From contig NZ_CP076562.1 in NCBI RefSeq assembly GCF_022174665.1, positions 64,001 through 128,000 on the forward strand: a DNA stretch of 64,000 bases, given 5' to 3'. The notes below the pieces were generated by a model. That model saw only the letters and a program-made list of their open reading frames with translations. It was not told the DNA's origin and searched no databases. Shown piece after piece: positions 61,923 through 64,000 of the stretch. Source of the DNA: Eubacterium sp. MSJ-33. Its GTDB lineage: Bacteria; Bacillota; Clostridia; Lachnospirales; Lachnospiraceae. Position numbers and translations under genes: made by a program. Position 1 is the stretch's first letter, and the number at the start of each line of letters is the position of its first letter.

Positions 61923-62126
61923 ATGGATAAAAAATTATATAATAGACAATTAAGACAACAGGTTCGCATGGTAGTAGCATTGAATGATGATTATAATTAC
62001 AAAATGCTTGCATCTGAAATAGATATAACGCAAGCTGCTTTTTATAATTGGCTTGCAGATTATTATGATTTTGGATGGAGCAGAGCGAGAAAATTATATA
62101 ATCTAACGATTGATTTATTAGATTAA
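61923..62126 (+). CDS. Small helix-turn-helix protein (67 aa)
   Basis: Start taken at ATG 61923 behind GGGGAG; a longer in-frame start at 61878 overlaps the terminator region. 67 residues, mostly helical, with a probable HTH in YNYKMLASEIDITQAAFYNWLADYYDFG. This resembles small Cro-like or phage regulator proteins without matching one I can name. Probably a DNA-binding regulator of the island. Confidence 0.55.
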   Translation: MDKKLYNRQLRQQVRMVVALNDDYNYKMLASEIDITQAAFYNWLADYYDFGWSRARKLYNLTIDLLD

Positions 62127-62222
62127 GATGCCGGATTTATTATAAAAAATCATAAATATTAGGGCAAATTCATATAAATAAAAATTTGCATTTTTCACAT
62201 TCCTTTGAGAGGAGTGTGTGAA

Positions 62223-62801
62223 ATGGAAAAAATAAATGATAGCTTTTGTTCTTACTATTATTTTGATCGAGAGAAAAATATGATCTATAACAGCAGGACA
62301 AACAAATATCTTAAATTTGATAATAATACACGAAGCATCAAATTAAAAACAATAGATAACAAATATAAAAGAATCAATTTGAAACTGATTTATCAGTTAT
62401 TATACAATGAGAACTATTGTATTGATAATGTGAAGAATTTAGAACATGAAGAATGGAGAGAAATTGAAGGAACGAAAAAGGCATATTATGTTAGTAATAA
62501 AGGCAGAGTAAAAAGCATGTTGGGATATGAAGCAATAATATTAAAACCTTTGAATTTGAATGGTTATTTAAGAGTTGATTTAATGATAGAAGGGCATAAG
62601 CAATCAAAGCTGATAAGTAGGTTGGTTGCTTATGCTTTTTTAGATAGACCAACACCAATGCAGACAAATTTACATCACAAGGATAGAAACAAGAAAAATA
62701 ATTCGGTGGAAAATTTGTTGTGGTGTACACCACAGGAACATAAAAAAATACATATGCAGTTAGAACAAGAGAACATGAGAAGGGAGAATAACGAAGAATG
62801 A
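62223..62801 (+). CDS. HNH homing endonuclease with NUMOD4-like motif
   Basis: Start taken at ATG 62223 behind AGAGGAG. 192 residues. The region EEWREIEGTKKAYYVSNKGRVKS (about 82-105) fits NUMOD4. LHHKDRNKKNNSVENLLWCTPQEHKKIH (about 150-180) is an HNH motif with the central Asn residues and the final histidine. Such enzymes nick or cut DNA and spread themselves within phages. It overlaps the next gene by four bases, so they are translated together. Confidence 0.9.
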   Translation: MEKINDSFCSYYYFDREKNMIYNSRTNKYLKFDNNTRSIKLKTIDNKYKRINLKLIYQLLYNENYCIDNVKNLEHEEWREIEGTKKAYYVSNKGRVKSMLGYEAIILKPLNLNGYLRVDLMIEGHKQSKLISRLVAYAFLDRPTPMQTNLHHKDRNKKNNSVENLLWCTPQEHKKIHMQLEQENMRRENNEE

Positions 62802-63220
62802 ATGTAAGCAGACATGTAAATAACCTGAGAAGAGCGGCGGGTGTAGCGGTTAGTGGTACAAATGGAAGGTATGAGGTTATCACAAACACGGATGAATTAA
62901 CAAAGGCATTTTTGCAAAGTAAATCTGATCTTGCTTATTCTTTGAAGAAAGAACGGACGCGAGATCGTTACGTGGCAAATAGAGCAGGTTTAGAAAAAGC
63001 AATAGCAGATGTAGTAAATCGAGAATTACAAGGTGCGGCATCGGATTTGTCACAGTATACGGCAGCAGAACTTGTAGACAATATCAATGAGGCTTTCGGA
63101 GCGACAAGCGGAAACCGCAATAAAACAAATTCGTTTGAGACAGCCATAGGCAGAACATTTGGAAAAGCAATAATTGAATTACCATTAAATCTGTTAGATG
63201 ATATTCTCAATGATGAATGA
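62798..63220 (+). CDS. Hypothetical island protein (140 aa)
   Basis: 140 residues overlapping the end of the HNH gene (ATGA). Predominantly helical and hydrophilic, with RRAAGVAVSGTNGRYEVITNTDELTKAFLQS at the start and FETAIGRTFGKAIIELPLNLLDDIL at the end. I do not recognise the family. Translational coupling to an HNH nuclease suggests a phage-derived gene. Confidence 0.55.
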   Translation: MNVSRHVNNLRRAAGVAVSGTNGRYEVITNTDELTKAFLQSKSDLAYSLKKERTRDRYVANRAGLEKAIADVVNRELQGAASDLSQYTAAELVDNINEAFGATSGNRNKTNSFETAIGRTFGKAIIELPLNLLDDILNDE

Positions 63221-63277
63221 TAAACGTTTGAGATTTGCTATTGTGAGTGCTAGAATGGCTTTGTATGGAGGTGTGTT

Positions 63278-64000
63278 ATGAAAGAAACAAGTGGGAGAAG
63301 ATCAAACCAAAAGATGAAGCCATATCTGGTGTATCAATATTTGCTTAAAGAATCTGATGAGAACAATGTTGTAACAGCACAGGAAATAGTTGCTTATTTG
63401 CAGGAAAAGGGCATTGATGCTGAAAGACGGTCTATTTATCGAGATATAGATGAGATTAACAAGGCTTTATATATGATTGAATATGAGGCAGATTTGGACG
63501 AGGCAGAAGAGGCGTTTGAAACAGATGAGTATGACACAGAAAAAGCAATTATATATGATAAACATAAAAAGGGATTTTATGTACGGCAAAGACATTATGA
63601 GGTATCGGATATACGTTTGATTTCAGAGTGCATATATTCATCAAAATACATATCCCAAGAAGAATCAAAAAGGTTAGTGGATATTATGCGGGAGTTTGTG
63701 AGTGAGAAGCAGGCAGAGACAATCCGAACCGATGCACTTGTTACATCAAGAGTAAAAACATTAAATAAGTCTACGCTTGGTAATGTATCAACGATTTATG
63801 ATGCTATGAGTAAAAAAATTGAAGGGGAAAAGCACGTACCGGAAAAAATAAGTTTTCAATATCTGAAATATTCAATCAATGATTTGAATAAGCAGATTGA
63901 AAGAAAACATGGAGCGCGGTATTTAGTCAGTCCGTATAAGCTGATTATAAATGATGGAAACTATTATTTGCTTGCTTTTGATGATGATTCACAGGCAACC
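63278..64000 (+). CDS. WYL-domain transcriptional regulator (3' end outside window)
   Basis: Open from ATG 63278 (behind GGAGG) to the window edge, 241 residues so far. The N-terminal winged helix (MKPYLVYQYLLKESDENNVVTAQEIVAYLQEKGIDAERRSIYRDIDEI) is the DeoR-like HTH found in WYL regulators. The WYL domain begins near residue 186 and includes GARYLVSPYKLIINDGNYYLLAF. Family members are common regulators in phage, defence and CRISPR loci, where they sense ligand or nucleic acid. Its target is likely among the genes beyond the window. Confidence 0.9.
   Translation, partial: MKETSGRRSNQKMKPYLVYQYLLKESDENNVVTAQEIVAYLQEKGIDAERRSIYRDIDEINKALYMIEYEADLDEAEEAFETDEYDTEKAIIYDKHKKGFYVRQRHYEVSDIRLISECIYSSKYISQEESKRLVDIMREFVSEKQAETIRTDALVTSRVKTLNKSTLGNVSTIYDAMSKKIEGEKHVPEKISFQYLKYSINDLNKQIERKHGARYLVSPYKLIINDGNYYLLAFDDDSQAT

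Noticed and set aside
1..64000. tRNA or rRNA genes
   Set aside because: I looked for tRNA-like T-loop sequences and rRNA signatures by eye and found none; a dedicated search could still detect a divergent tRNA.

Overview
The window looks like chromosomal DNA of a gut-type Lachnospiraceae (Clostridia, Firmicutes). Evidence: low-to-moderate GC, strong AGGAGG ribosome sites, TTG and GTG starts, a dcw cluster of Firmicute order (mraZ-rsmH-ftsL-two class B PBPs-mraY-murD-ftsW/spoVE-divIB-ftsZ), meso-diaminopimelate dehydrogenase, a bile salt hydrolase and D-lactate dehydrogenase. I cannot name the species.

1-4764 is accessory DNA. A RelE/ParE-type toxin end, a small ORF and an EEP-fold nuclease-like gene come first. 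Then comes a decayed integrative element of about 3.3 kb (1451-4764). It is bounded by 77-nt related segments sharing a 16-bp identical core and lies in the 5' end of a low-molecular-weight phosphatase gene. It carries a probable type III toxin-antitoxin locus with a pseudoknot-repeat antitoxin RNA, an integrase remnant, a DUF4268-type protein and an unknown gene.

4734-25691 is mostly housekeeping: PhoH-like ATPase, HD hydrolase, a sigma-like/WYL fusion, metallophosphatase, endonuclease IV, BirA, D-lactate dehydrogenase, SNF transporter, PHP hydrolase, Hsp33, methyltransferase, LTA synthase-like enzyme, Ddh, NhaC antiporter and an EamA permease. Three large palindromic elements lie in its leader regions, and a fourth follows the FHA-ABC transporter gene at 51.7 kb. 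They form two families (A at 5281 and 21805; B at 13714 and 51721) with compensatory base changes that suggest conserved structure.

25692-34929 begins with a dead IS4-type transposase. An AT-rich block follows: bile salt hydrolase, small alarmone synthetase, two phospholipase D/cardiolipin synthase-type enzymes, a two-component system, a FUSC-type membrane protein and a CDP-alcohol phosphatidyltransferase. This looks like an envelope or bile stress module.

35070-56694 holds ychF, lgt, the dcw operon (promoter followed by five phased MraZ-type boxes), an FHA-FHA-ABC transporter, a lytic transglycosylase, Nnr, an orphan MazF, a CBS protein and YebC.

56875-64000 is a second mobile region whose right end is outside the window: tyrosine integrase with a hairpin over its ribosome site, two tandem paralogues of unknown family, an XRE regulator divergent from a lipoprotein across a palindrome, a serine recombinase preceded by inverted repeats, an HNH endonuclease, and a WYL regulator cut by the window edge.
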